Assembly (NCBI GenBank): GCA_013398055.1
Contig: VZRS01007384.1
Location: 81,471-145,470, forward strand
Source: Ifrita kowaldi
Taxonomy: Eukaryota; Chordata; Aves; Passeriformes; Cinclosomatidae
Direction: 5' to 3'
DNA length: 64,000 nt
How positions within the stretch are numbered: position 1 is the stretch's first letter; every line of letters begins with the position of its first letter. Positions 24,490 to 37,925 of this stretch are shown here, one piece after another. Made by a program: the position numbers and the translations under genes. The notes under the pieces are model-generated. The model saw only the letters and a list, made by a program, of their open reading frames with translations. It ran no database searches and had not been told where the DNA came from.

Positions 24490-27400
24490 CCACTCAAAGC
24501 ACAGCTTGTAAAACTCAAGGTCCAGCAAAACAGAGAAGAATGAAGCAGAGGTGAAGGCCAGTTTTTCTCTTTTGGCAGCTGTAATGTGTAATTTCACCTT
24601 GAATTAATATAAAGGCATTTATATATTGTAGAATATTACAGTATGGAAACATAAATAGAAAAGACCTTCTCTGGACATTCAGTCTTATTACATTATGTGA
24701 AAGAAGAATTTATTTCAGCCACAGAGAAAGGGGGTGATTTTTGCAGGAAGTCATTTAGAGAATAAGTCTTTTGAGAAAGGTAATTCCTAGCAGATGACAG
24801 TGCCTGGTTCTCTGAGAAGATACATGAATTTGTCTTCTTTCACAACTATGACAAATAATTTGCTATTTGTTCCTTTATTGCTTCTGTTTAATAGAAAAAT
24901 AATTAAAATAAGGTCAACAATAAATATTAATTGAAGTTTCATTAGATTAATGTACTAAATACAAAATGCATAGAATGCTCAAGTGGAAAGTGCAAGGTAA
25001 TGAGAGAATAGTGAATGGCATTTGGAGTTGTAACAGTGGAAAGGGAAGAAGTGAAGGAAGACATTTTCATGGTGCGGTGCTAATAGGGACTTGTGATTCG
25101 TGGTCTATTCTCATTTATCTTTATTGTCTTACAAGTTCATTCAATACCATCAGCATGTGAGGTGGTGGATTGTTTAGATAAACAGTTATGTAATTATAAG
25201 AATTCTTCTACTCTGAAGTAAGTGAATTTCATGCTAATTTTATCAGGTAAAAAAGATCTTATGAATGTTTTTGGATACTGTAAAACCAGAATAGGAAGAG
25301 GAGTGAAACATTTCTGTTTGTTGTGGCTGTTGGGAAGATTCATAGTTCCTGTTCTGTGAAGGTTTGGAAAGAGAGCTTGAGCTGCTATTATGGGAAAGGA
25401 TCCAGTCAAGCACTTGATTGTAAAGTATTGCTGGGATGCATGTAGACAATATGGTTGGCTTTCCTAGTTCCTCAAAGCTTCTTCCTTTGCATCCTTTACT
25501 TAATTTTTTGGAAGAAATAAAGAAAAATAAAAGCTCTATTTCTATTTTTTAACAATCTGGAAATGTAGAGCTTCTTATATGTTTGCAGTATTTAGCTATT
25601 GCATTAAAGACCATAATAATCACACACACCTAAATATATACTAATAGATTTATAAACTTTGGAATTTACTCTTTCACCCAACTCAATGTACACTTGTTTC
25701 TTCTCATGTACTAAGTCATTGAAATAGTTCTAAAACTAAACACCATATCTGGAGATAATATGTTTTTAAATATGGACTGTGTGGAAATATTTAATAAATC
25801 CTTATCTAAATTATATTTAATGTGCAAAATACAGATGCTGCATTCACAATAAATGTATTTGTGAACTTCTACATAATCATTGAAGCACCACATTCATAAT
25901 AAACTGAATTTTGTTTTAGAAAGGCACATAAGTACATTCCAGATTAGTAATTTTTTTTTTAATACACAGTGTGTTTTCTCCATCACAGGCTATAAATTTT
26001 GTGCCAGATTTTAAATTTTTCAGCAATTCTTCATACCTATTCAATCTCCATATCCATGGGAGTTTTTCCCAAGACCATGTTCCCCTGTTCATTACTGTAG
26101 AGTGACCAAGGCTATGGGGTCATTATCTTACCAGATTTTCCAAATCTTCCTTGGCCCCTAAACTACTGGTGGAGGAGATGCTACGCAAATGAGATAGGAA
26201 TTCAATTAATTTAAAGAAGCTTTTTGTGTCTCAGTGACTACTAATTTTCCCTTTTTCTTCTGATGAAAAAAATCCAGTTTTCACCTAAAATTATCAACAA
26301 GGGACCACATAGATTAAAGATGTTTTCAAGGCACTATAGGCAGGCTTTCTATCATTTTGAATTCATTTCTGTGTGAACAAAGCCTCAGGTAAACCTTGTT
26401 TATGAAAACCAAATGAACTGAATCCTAGAATGTTCATTCCACCCTAGTAATTAGAGCTGCTGATTAACACCTCACATTCACAGCACTTGCATAAACATAA
26501 ACCTAAGCAACAGCAACAGAAAGTGTCATTAGGACAATCTTAAGAACAAGAAACCTGTCACCTGCTGCTGACACTGAAATTTGTTGATTGAGCTGAAATA
26601 TGTTGCTGGCATATAATACTGCAAAGGAATGAGCAGAGATATCTACCTCTCTGCAGCAGAAGTAAAATTATAAGTCACTGAGGTTCCAAGGAGGAACAGT
26701 AAAAGGGATTCAGAATTTGGGCCTGATTTTACCCTTCACACCCTCTGTTCTTGCACATCTTACCTTTGAAGTAATAAAGTGTGAATGGATGACATTTTGT
26801 AAACTGCCTTTCACCATTACTCCTGAAAGCTCTCCCTAGGAAAAGAGACGGAAAATTATATATTTTGCCTTGTGCTTCATTATCTTTTCTCATCCTATAA
26901 GCTAATCCCCTGGAAGAGGTAGGAGCATTGTAAAATCAGATCCTTAACTGTGTCCTCCTCAACATAGTAACAGTTAGTTACATGTGCTAATGAACATTGA
27001 ATGTTTCAGAAAATATAGTGTGAATGGAGGATAGGAAAAAGAGAATTCATTAAATTTATTTTGGCTTTTGTGTGTGCAAATATCCCAGGTCTTGCAAGAA
27101 GAGAGCTTATGAAACTATTATCTTCCTTTGGTGATTTTAAGAAAAAGGCATTTGATCTGTTTTTCTGAGTCGTGGGTTGTTTAGTGCTTTAATAGAGAAC
27201 TAGAATTAATTATATTAAGATAATTAAAAGTATATCTCACTGTTGTCTTATTCTGAATTGGCTTCTGAGAAAAATATGTTATCCTGATAAAATGAGAGCA
27301 AGGGAAAAAAAGAAAAAGAATGGAAAAAGACAGATTTGGTTGATTGTCCAAAAAGCATCCTAGTTATACTCAAGTTGAGAATGTTTCCATCAGAAGCATT

Positions 27401-27494
27401 GATAGGTGGCTTAAGGTAAAAAATGTATTTATCTGGAGATGAGAAACTAGGTGAACATACAGCATTAATCTCTGTGGCTGATCCCGGCACAGAC
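24490..27494. other. Non-coding AT-rich sequence
   Basis: No gene or clear transposon was recognised. At 26430-26600 there are a TEAD-like CATTCC, a homeodomain TAATTAG and an E-box CACCTGC close together, a weak hint of a regulatory element. Purine-rich patches occur near 27299-27335. Confidence 0.6.
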
Positions 27495-27500
27495 TGGTAG

Positions 27501-27595
27501 ATTTTATAGATGTTAAGTGTTATCATCCATTTTTCAGTTAAAGAGACATTATAGGTCAATTCCCTCATGGTAATCTAACACAACCAGAGGGGAAG
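27501..27595 (-). mobile_element. Possible MIR-type SINE fragment
   Basis: On the plus strand TTATCATCCATTTTTCAGTT, then AAAGAGAC, then GGTCAATTCCCTCATGGTAA and CACAACCAG follow the order and spacing of the reverse complement of MIR. The consensus pieces are TTATCCCCATTTTACAG, GAGGAAACT, GGTTAAGTAACTTGCCCAAGG and CACACAGCTAG. The 3' region of the SINE would lie to the left. Divergence is high, as expected for such an old family. This is a by-eye alignment that a repeat-library search could overturn. Confidence 0.4.
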
Positions 27596-27866
27596 AGGAT
27601 GGATAAGATACAATTAACAGTGAGGAAGACATTTGGTAAGTAGTTACTGGTGCTTGAGTTTTCTCCACGTTTCCCAAATTCATTTCTAAGATCTTCTTAG
27701 GCTTTTTTTTTTCATTAAAATTTTCAGATTTCAGTAGAGGAATGATCCATGTTTGAATCTGTATTTTTAATCCTGCCTATTTAAGAACTTTGTCAATACC
27801 CTAAAGTAGAGGTACCATGCTAGCTGTCCATTGCCAGAAATCCAGTTAATTAGAGTGGGATTTTCA

Positions 27867-27880
27867 CCAGTAGGGGGCAG
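27867..27880 (+). promoter_or_regulatory. CTCF binding motif, full consensus match
   Basis: CCAGTAGGGGGCAG matches every position of the vertebrate CTCF core consensus CCASYAGRKGGCRS. CTCF is a zinc-finger protein that anchors chromatin loops with cohesin and marks domain boundaries, and its motif direction matters for looping. In an AT-rich, CpG-poor setting such a G-rich full match is unlikely by chance. The partial core at 6332 faces the other way, so the two would diverge and would not form a convergent loop pair. Confidence 0.6.
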
Positions 27881-30236
27881 GACCTATTTGCTATTTCTAG
27901 TTTCCTTGTATTTATAATTTTTGAGTTAAAATATGACACAAATGAGAGCTAAATTCAATTTGTGAAACAGAAGAGGAGAACATCAGATAGATTGTGTATA
28001 TAGTTAACAATGAATTATTTTCCACAATATACGTTTACATTAATGAAAAGTCATAGTAAAATCCACATTTTAATTTTGATTCGAGATTATTAAAGTCCTA
28101 ACTAAAAGGAAGATTCTTTGGAGATTTTTGTTCATCAGATATGAGGTTGCTGCTTAAGCAGCATGTGCATTTTTTGCTGCTTAAAAATATCAAGGTTTAT
28201 TATAAAAAATAGGACCTACTATGTTTCTGTGTCATATTTATTATTGTACCTGCATTGAAAATAGTTGAATAAAACGAAAAAATTATTCAGAGGACAGAAA
28301 AGAAATGGGGGATAGAGATGAAAAGACGAATCAGGAGTTCCAGTGGTTAAACTTGTAAACACCAAGTTAGTTCCTTTCCAAATTTTTAGGGCATTGTTTG
28401 AAGGATGTTTTTAATGTATACAGTCTTAAATAACACCTTTTAACATTGTCTGTTTTGGAGGTTGATATAAGAATGTTTTTAACCATTTGATGGGTTGTTT
28501 TTTTTAAAAAAACTCTTACATTTTTAATTTTTTGTAAACCTAAACTAAGTCTTTTACCAAATTTACTGTTTCATTATTAATCAAATAGGTAAGAGAGCTC
28601 CAGTCAACGAAGGGTAGTTGCACTATAGTATGGGTAAATATTATGGAATATATACTTTTCCTTAGAGAAGGAAAGTATAGAATAGCTAGAACCTCCAAGA
28701 AGACAGAATGCTATGTAAAATAATACTGTTAAATATACATAATATTTAGTGTATGCTGTTTGCATGTAATGCCTAATAAACATATTTCACTAAACTTTAA
28801 TAAGTCCCTGTAGTATAATTACATAAACCAGATGTGTATTCAATCTAACAGAAACAAAAGGAAAGAATGAAATAAAGGAAGAAAATATTTCACCGAGCTT
28901 ACCACAAGCTAACTCATTTTCTGACGTGAAAGCCATAATTTTGTTTTGCCAGCTTCTTGAGTGTTACCGGATGAATGCTATTTCTTTAAATGCATCTGCT
29001 TTTACACAATGATGTGCTTTTTGATATAACTTCTGACAAAGTTAAAAAATGGATTCACTTCTTGTCCATAGAGCTTTTTCCAAACCATATCTGAAATAGT
29101 AATGAACATGTTGCTCCAATAATATTGACTCAATCAGATCATATGTTAAAACATTTCCAGACATATTGATAAATTCATTGATTCTTCCCATTCTTTTGGT
29201 CATTGGACTATAGAAAAAGGGATCACTAGCCATTTGACCTTCATTGTGTATTAAATAAACACCAGATGGTAAGGATTCATTCAGTAAATCTATTCTTTCT
29301 TCTTCGTAGTCATGTTCACACTGTTGCTTCCCACTGAGTCTTTATCTTTATTTGTCATGGTGCCAAAGCTGTCTCTATAGCACCTTTCATGCATCACAGC
29401 TTTCAAATCTTGTCCCATTAGTTTCATTTTGTTTCTATCATAAATAATCTACTACTTTCTCATACACTCTTTCATTACCTAATAATGCTCAGTCTTTGTA
29501 CAAAAGGCTAAAGTATTTAAAGGTTAGTGAGTACAGTTTACCCATTAGTATATAGTCTGTGTGACACTTTATTAGAGAAAAATGTAAGCTACAGGTATGT
29601 GGTAGTTTATGCATTCTATGAAACATTCATACTTTCTGTAACTAGGGATATTTTTTTTGTTATTTTGAGTGACCCTTCCATTTTAAACACATTACTGTCT
29701 AGGAGTTGATGACATGAAATTTCAGTTACTAAGAGTTAGGTGCCTGGAATTTAATAATTTTGAATATCTTTCCACTGAACTCTCTTGTGGAGAAGTATAG
29801 ACTTAAGGAGGATTTAAAATGCCATAGTTAAGCATTATGTGGATTCAGATTTTGTGGATTTAGATTTCTAAATAAAATATATTTGAAAATCAAATTTTGG
29901 TTCTAAATTAGTTCAAACAGGAGAGAAAAAAACCCCATAGCTATATAATTCAAAATAGAAGTGTAGCATCTACCTCTGTGAAAAAAGATGCACAGCACTA
30001 TACTCCAGAGTAATAGAAGATCATTGAGTTATCACATCAGATATGTTGCCAATTGAAAAAATACCCTATACAAATCTCTAATAGAAAATATTTAGTATTG
30101 TAATTATATTACTAGTAAAAGAGAACACAATCAAAATTTGGTGGTCATCTGAAGTTAAACAGCATTATCTCTTTATACAAAACATGCTATTTAAAATAGT
30201 CTTGTGTTTAAATTTACAAAATTTACCATCCTTTTA
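27881..30236. other. Non-coding AT-rich sequence
   Basis: No gene was recognised. A 15-bp tandem duplication with one mismatch lies at 29838-29867 (TGTGGATT followed by C or T, then AGATTT). The remaining sequence is unique, with short chance frames only. Confidence 0.6.
29838..29867. repeat. 15-bp tandem duplication
   Basis: Units TGTGGATTCAGATTT (29838-29852) and TGTGGATTTAGATTT (29853-29867) differ at one base. Confidence 0.8.
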
Positions 30237-30274
30237 GGGGTGTTAGGGGGTTGTTCGTGGGTTGTTTGTTGGGG
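30237..30274 (+). other. G-quadruplex motif
   Basis: Four G runs of 4, 5, 3 and 4 bases (30237-30240, 30246-30250, 30259-30261, 30271-30274) are separated by loops of 5, 8 and 9 bases. The loops are T-rich. The motif meets the extended-loop G4 definition and is followed by a T-rich tract. It is isolated in AT-rich DNA. Confidence 0.55.
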
Positions 30275-33200
30275 TTTTTTTTTAATTTTTACTTTCTTTT
30301 TTTTAAGTTTAGACATTGCAGTGCAGGTACACTGGAAAGGAGAGAACTTATAAGGAAAATGTTCTCATTGACGTGTGACTCAGTGGCTTGCTCATAACAG
30401 TCAACAAAAGAGACTGTTTTAATATCCCTGAGCACAAAGAAACACTAATACTTCAAAGAATTTTGATGATTCCTGGATCTCAGAGTGTATTCTGTCAATC
30501 TGCAGGTAGAATGTAATTTTCCAAATACACAGTAAAGACAATAAATGTTCCCCTGTCCTACTACTAAAACATCTGTTTTCATTAGGAAGCTGAGTCTTAC
30601 ATGACTTACATTATTAATCAAATAATTAATGTTCCCTATGACTGAAACAGAAAAACAATATCTGAGTTCAGAAAAGAGAGGATTGTTTGTGGGGATTTGT
30701 TTTTATTGTCTACCTGCCTATTCTTATCTTCCCCTTTGTATTCTGGGAGTGTGAGGACACCATAAGAAAGAAGAATGAGAAATGGCCAGACTCTACAGAT
30801 TATGCCTTCCTTGCTGCATGAGGCAATGTTCAAAATGCAAATTAAGTACAAAATTCATTTTCTAATCATCACTCATAACTCTATTACTTGTTTGGAATAT
30901 GTTCTGCATTAATCCAAAGTATAAACCACGTTTTTTATGTGTTTCTGTTGAAAATCTGACTAGAGGGGCCCCTTGGTTTTGATCTTTTCGCTGGCTTCAA
31001 CACAGAGCTAGCAATGTATCAGTTGTTTATTGTGTCCTCTATGATGCTTACTAGTTCCAATTTGTTTAGTGCCAGGAGAATTTTAGTGATTTAACTTACA
31101 TTTTATTTTCAAATTTCTAAAAAAATGACCAATTTCTCCTATGGACAGTTTCTTCTGAATGACATTTAAGTTAAGCACCTGATTGAAATGCAACACAAAA
31201 TTCATATTTCAAGTTACCTTCCTGTAGTTACAACAATTGGAAATCATATCGCTTGGTCAAGGTTAGTTTGTCTCCCTAGGCTTCAAAGCAAAAATATTTG
31301 GTGGAGGAGGAATGATGTCACTTTAAACCTGCTATTTAGCTCTAAAAACTGAAAAAGGCAGTGTAACCCCCTCATGCATAAATATATCACCTTAAGTTTA
31401 TATTTCACTACTTTTTAAAAGTACTGAAGAATATGCCACAATATGTCTTGTTCTAGCAGCTGAAAAATTATGCTATGACTAAAATGACATCATTCTGCCT
31501 CCCACAGAATGTTTTGGCTCTGAGAGCTCAAGGAGCAGATGAAATTAACATAAAATGTCACTGTCACACAGAGAGGAAGAAAAAATATTAACATCTTCTG
31601 TATTTCTCTCAGAGATCTGAGTAGGAGGTCACCTTATAGCATGTCACAAGTATTTTGGAATGAAATAGACCCTTTGCTGAGGGTCAGTATAACAAGCATT
31701 ATTTAAATTTTCCAAATAAGGCTTACGGTAAATCAAGACTGTAGGATTTCTATTTCTTCCACTAGGAGTTGCTCCATAGGACTCTTTCATTTATCTTTAT
31801 ATTAACATTTGCTAATTTGTAAATTGTTCCTAGTTTAGAATGACTGGTAGAACTCTAAATCAAGATGATGAGCTTAATTCTCACAATCCTTTCTCATTAT
31901 TTGTACAATTTTGTCTCAGAATCGTATAGAAAAATGATGCTCCTGTTGTAGTAAACTATTCTGTGGTCTAGTAGCAAGACATTCTCTCTTAAAGAGTTTT
32001 AAATCCAGATATCAAAAAGGGACATGATGGGCTGGAAAGAAAGCCAGGCAGCAACCAGACGGGTGAGAGAGCAAAGTAGCAAATTGAACAAAGCTTACCA
32101 AAAAAAGATTGAGGTCTCACCTCACAATATTTAATCAGTGTGAAAAAGAAATGTTTCTGTGGATATCACAGTAGACTTGTGACTTAAGAGTCAATGCCCC
32201 TTTTCTTTTAAATTTTAACAGAATTTCCTATGAATAAAATTGATGTGCAAATTTTTATGCAAATTTTGAGGCTGTTTTAACATCAAGCAAGGGGTAGTCT
32301 AGGTGTTGAGAAAACTTAGTAAGCAGGAAGGTTTAATGTGGAAATCAAAAGGTCTGTTTTGATCATGCTGATTTAAAGTGGCAGCTACATATTCGTGAGA
32401 GATCAGAAAGGCAGGTCACAATGCTGGATGTGGGTAGGTGTTTAGTCAACAGCTAGGATTGTGAGATCCTGACATAAGGACCAAGGTGCAGAGTGCAAAA
32501 CTGCTGATCAAGGGCAGTGTAGTAGGAGAAAAATACTGGAAGAGGGAGACTGGAATGGGAGGAGGCATCAAATAATGTTTCTGAAGGGATGAGGAGAAAT
32601 GAGAAAAGAATAACCAATGAAGGAAAGCAACAGTAGGAAAATTTTTTAATATCTTCTAAAACAACAGAGCACTGTAATATAAAACAGAACTTCTGTGCTG
32701 TATCCAGAAAAAAAATCCTCACAGAGCATATGTGTATGGCAATTACCAGGGAATTCTTGACAGTACAGTTCTTACTGTATTTTGCTTGTCTAGGTAACAC
32801 TGGAAGAAACAATATTTGCCACTGAGTTCAGAATAATATTGTCTTGATTTGGTTTTCTTGAATTTTTTACCTGCTGTTTATAGAGAATTAGAGTAATTAA
32901 CAAAACAAAGAATTGCAAATAAGGCTTCTTATATTTAATTTACATTATCGATAAATATTGTAGGAAAACTTAAAATGCAACACAAACAGCAGATTATTAT
33001 TATTTATTTTAGTAATCATCTCTAGCCTAAAATTCAAATTTGCTAGAAAATGTCATATTTCACTTCTTTGGTACAAACCTAATTGCTTTTTTTATTTTAC
33101 TCATTGGGGAATAAGAGAAGCGTTTCCATTATAGCTTCTAAAGTTTTTTCCCCCTGCTACTGCTAAGGATAGCTATGCTTTTTTATGGAACTAAATAACT

Positions 33201-36200
33201 GAACCTATGGTGGTGTCCAAATACATGAGATATGTACATTGTATTGCATATGTATAGAAAAGTTTCATTGCTTATTTAAGGTCTTCTGAAGCTAGGCAGA
33301 AAAAGAACTAGAAAAGGAGGAGAACCAGAGGTAGATTCAAAGTGCCCCCTCACCCCACCCCACACACAACCTCCAGTATATGAAGAAATTACAGCAAAGG
33401 TTAAATGGTTTGCATAGGTCATCTGAGTGAGCAAATTCAATGGCATGAAAACAGTGTTTTTACCTTCCCAAAAGAATTTTCTTGGCAGCAATATTATGGC
33501 TAATAATAAAGGATGAATAAAATATAGATAAAAGGTGTCACTGAGAAGAGCAGCATGATTTATTCAGGTATGCATAATGTATAGGGAGTTTCAGGCACTT
33601 GCTGAGGGTTAAGTGCATGGTAGGAAAGCTGAAATCTTGTGGGTGGAAGCCAGAGTTTGAGTATCAAGAATTTGATGGAAATCACAGTTACACTGAGAAC
33701 TCTATGACAAAACCAATGAAGAGGAGAGATAACAAAGAGAGAATAGAGAGAAACTAAGTTTTGCAGGAAGAAGTTGACCCAGCAACTGATTCCTAAAATT
33801 GCTCATAGAAGAGTTCTAATGTATTCTTAAATTCCTTCACAATTCTGTAATTCTTTGGTAGCATAAGCAAGAGGTGACTTGTGACATGTGACTTCAGCTG
33901 AGAAAATACTAACAATCTTCCTTGATGTTTATCTATAGCAACAGTTGAAGGATCTGTGCAAGTCCAGGGCATTAAGAAGTACCTGAAGAACATTCATCTC
34001 AACTTGAGCCTAAAGATCTCCTGTCTAAATTGCAATAGCTTTTGGCATAGAGAGGTGTGATGATAGCCCTATTATTCACAAATTATTATGGTAATACTCT
34101 AGATTAGGTTGAAATTTTGTTGCTGAATAGGCAGTTTAAAAGCAGTATGATGATAACTTCCAAGACATTAATTATTATGTTTGGCATCTACTGAATATTT
34201 AAAGCTGTGCTTTTACTGAAGAGAGCATCTGTTGGACACAATTAAATTATTGGGATATCCTCACTTCCTGAAGATGATGATGTTTAACTAAGAGGCAAGG
34301 AGCACCCTGTGTCCAGAAGAAGTTCCCTGTTTGAATTTCAGCTGTCATTATCACATGACTGAGTCATGCAGCAGCAATACAGTCTGTCAGCTCATGCCAC
34401 AGGTAATTGCTCAGGAATAGACATTTTTATATTTCCTGTTTTACATTTAGCATGGTGAAATATTTCCACGAGGAGAAAATTGGGAAGCAAATATGAACAT
34501 ATATAGGCTTTCTGAGATCACTTACAGGTAGTATTTAAGAAATTTTGTCTGTCAGAAAGTGAGGAGGATTGAGCATTCTCCAGAGCAGTGCACTTTAGTG
34601 AAACTTGGTATGGATGTCGGTCTTTGAAATGTCAGTTTCTCTGGCACAAAAATGTAATGAATTTTCTAAAAACTGACAAAAAAGTAATAGGAAAGCAAAT
34701 TCTTAGCTGTAGAAGAGGAAAATTTGTCTTTAAAAATTGTGCAAGTCTTCATTTCCATATCCATTATTAAACTTATCCAACATGATTCATATTCACAAAT
34801 ATGCATACATTATTAAGGCATGCACAGTTGGCCAGACCCTGAGTTCCTTCATGCAAATATTTCATTAATTTTTAATCAGCTAAAAAAGAGGGATTTTTTT
34901 TTGATTGTGAGGAATCAGAATCTGATCTTGTTTTATATAGTACTAACAGTAATATTCAGTATCTTGATCTTCTAGTGAAGTTTTGTCTTACATTTCAAAT
35001 TGAAATGTTTTAAATTTTTGCTAGGGGTTATCATCAGTCTGATATAAAAAATAATTGAACTCAGACCAGCATTGTGAGATTGAGGGAGCTTAATCCTACA
35101 AGTTTAGACTGTCAATCAAAGACCAAGTTAGGCATTGCTTTGCAGCAAACAGCAAGTTTTGGTTAAGGAAAGTCTTCAGAGTCTGGGTCCACATTATCTT
35201 TGAATATTGTAAATGAGGTAGATACTCATGCACACAGACTTACAATTTATATTGAGATAAAACTGTTCCACATAATCTTTATGCATAGGTGCTAGGTTTT
35301 ATAATTACGGCTGCATTCAGAATGTAATAAATTTAAGCGTTATTCTGATGTTTGTGTATTTTATACATTGTGATACAGACCTACATTCTAAGTGTTAATA
35401 ACCCTCTTACATGGTTTGCCTCACAGACAGATTTGTCTTAGTGCGCTATACTTGAAAGAACAGCATTAAGGAAGCCTTTCTTTTCAGTTCCTGATTGTGA
35501 TTGCAAGCATATCAAATTTATTCCCTTGTAATCGAGATCATTTTCCAGAAGCTTTGAGAACTGTATATAGTAGTTTGTTAGAGAGCTCACAGAAACCCTA
35601 TACTGACAGACCAAAAAGCCATTCGACTGTCACTTTATGTCATTAACAATTTCTAAACCCATTACAGATGGGATGGACTGATTAGAACTGAGGAGGGAGG
35701 ATCTCTTTCCCAGCCAGAAATATCCCCTGAGACTTCTCCTGCATGTGAATTTTCTAATGATTGATGGGAAAAAAATACAACTGCCTACCCCATAGTTGCC
35801 ACAGACTTTAGTTAGGAAAGAGGTTATTCATATTTGGTGATTTGCTTGCACTGGATGTCTTTAGAAGATAAATATTACCTAGATATTTTTGTTTTAAAAG
35901 CTAGCGAACTAAAAAGCAAGCTCTACATTCTAATTGCCCAGTTTGTTCCTTACATTTCAAGATTCACTTTTTATGTCTTCACTGTCATTTGTATAAATGG
36001 TGCTAAAAGACTAAATTGTTTATCTTGTACCCCCCATACTTCCCTTCCATTCTGATGTTTTATTTCTGTAAATGAAAGCTACAGCTGGAATATTGTTTTA
36101 CTACAAATCTCACACCAGCACTGTTGGTTGTGAGGTGACACCAGAGATTCTTATCTATAGTCTGGGTTGGAAATATTAAACATTCTCACATTGTGCAAAG

Positions 36201-36855
36201 TGTTGAGGATGAACATCAGTGCAGTGAGGTGCATGCAACACTTCTGTGTTTCCCACCTGATTCTTGAAATATGGCTCCTTTAAAAGGCTAATATTTGCTT
36301 TAAATAGAAATGAAAATATTCAAGCACTAACATGTACTGGAAATATTACTGAACTCTGTGTTCCCTGATGTTCTTTTCTGAAGAGAAAATTTGAGGGGGG
36401 AGAAAGAATGAGAATTATTCAAATTAAAAGAAGAAAAATACGTTATTTCTGCCAAAAGTATCTGCAGCACTTTTAGGAGAGGAGAATTTCTATTTAGCAC
36501 AAGTGATTAGTTTTCTTTGAGCTGACATAACATTTTATCACCTTTAAAAATAACAAACTAAAAAGGGAAGCAAAATTACATTTCTGAATGGCTGATTTTA
36601 TTGTTTTATCTGATTTTTGTACTTTTAATAAAAATTATTACAATGAAAACACTAAATGGATTCAAGACCAGCCTAACCACTTTAATAATAAATCTACTCT
36701 GCTTCTATGGAAGTGTCAGCATGATGTGTACAAAGGGAGTGACAGTAAACTAATGTTTGTGCTAGAGTTATATACATATAATGTATGAACTAAAGTTGGC
36801 TCACTAGCCTAATTCTACTGAGTAGTGGTGTAGCACATTGCATGAGTTGGATCTT
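30275..36855. other. Non-coding AT-rich sequence with purine-rich patches
   Basis: No gene was recognised. Plus-strand purine-rich patches occur at 32523-32640, 33296-33332, 33716-33760 and 36380-36415. A C-rich patch at 33345-33361 has three C runs and could form a partial i-motif/G4. The 119-codon minus-strand frame at 32453-32812 overlaps the first purine patch, and its F/S/L-rich translation reflects that composition. Confidence 0.6.
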
Positions 36856-36945
36856 ACAAGGCGAAAGGTCCGCACTAGTGCAGCTGTCACGGACACAGGA
36901 GCCTGACAAAACACCTACATGCTCTACAAATGCCTGACGCAGATG
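36856..36945. promoter_or_regulatory. Small CpG-retaining cluster with E-box
   Basis: Four CpG dinucleotides (36862, 36871, 36890, 36938) fall in 78 bases, well above the local background. The block contains CAGCTGTCA, an E-box joined to a MEIS-type TGTCA, and ends in TGACGCAGATGAG. It is too small to be a CpG island. It may be a conserved regulatory element or a remnant of a more GC-rich repeat. Confidence 0.25.
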
Positions 36946-37925
36946 AGATTATTTATTTCATTATATGCTAAAATAAGGTGATTCAGAAAGAGGCTAGAGG
37001 GACAAAAGAGACATAGGAATCAGTCCAGAATTACCATAACTTTACTTATGATACTGCTAGGAAGTAGCTGCCTGAAAGAGAATAATGAAGAATGGGTAAG
37101 AGGAGTCTGGTTGGGACGTGTAATTTTATTGCTACAAAAACAATGAAATAAAAGCATTCTCCAATGTTTTCTCCATATTTTTTGTGGGCTTTTGCTTCTA
37201 ATTTTTTTTCATTCATTATTTTCATGGTTTACAAGACCCAATAATGGAACTACATAATTTGATCACCATACCATATCCCTCCTGTTACACATGTTCTAGC
37301 ATTGGTACCTCACCCAAAATATCCAAATAATGACAGAGTGTCTTCAGATTTGGATCAGCTGAGAACTGCTAGGAATACAAAGAAAATATGTTTAATTCTA
37401 TACCCAGCATGAGAAGTCTTCTATCAGAATTTTTTCCTGATATATGAGATACAATGATACATGTGTAAGTATATGTAATGATTGAAGTTTTGAAGGTTGC
37501 TGCATTAGGGAAAGCAAAAACCTAATATGCATCTACTTTGAGGAATTAAGGTCAAAACAGGACTTTCACCAAAACGGAAGAATTTTTTCTAAATTATAAT
37601 GAAGATTTGAAGTCTACACAAACGTTATTTGTTCTAAGTTATACGCAAAATAATTTTGAGGAAAATAAATACTAGACATGAAAACTGAGGTCCAAAACAC
37701 AATACAATTTAAAGTTTGCATTCTCTGTTTTCTAAGCCAGTCTTGTAAAAAGCCAATCTCATGTTTTGGACATACCAGGGTGTTTATTTTTTTAATGAAT
37801 TTATCTGTGGCTATGGGAAATCTTCCATTTTGAAGTGTTGATCAGCCTGACTGAGTTTAATTCAGTGGAAGGAGCAGGCACTTAGAACCATTGAAATTAA
37901 TTTTGGCAGACAATAGAATTTGTAC
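36946..37925. other. Non-coding AT-rich sequence
   Basis: No gene, repeat or RNA was recognised in this stretch. Only very short frames are open. Confidence 0.6.

Noticed and set aside
32453..32812. 119-codon minus-strand frame rich in F, S and L with hydrophobic stretches
   Set aside because: It overlaps a purine-rich tract whose complement naturally encodes F/S/L-rich peptide, so the apparent membrane segments are compositional.
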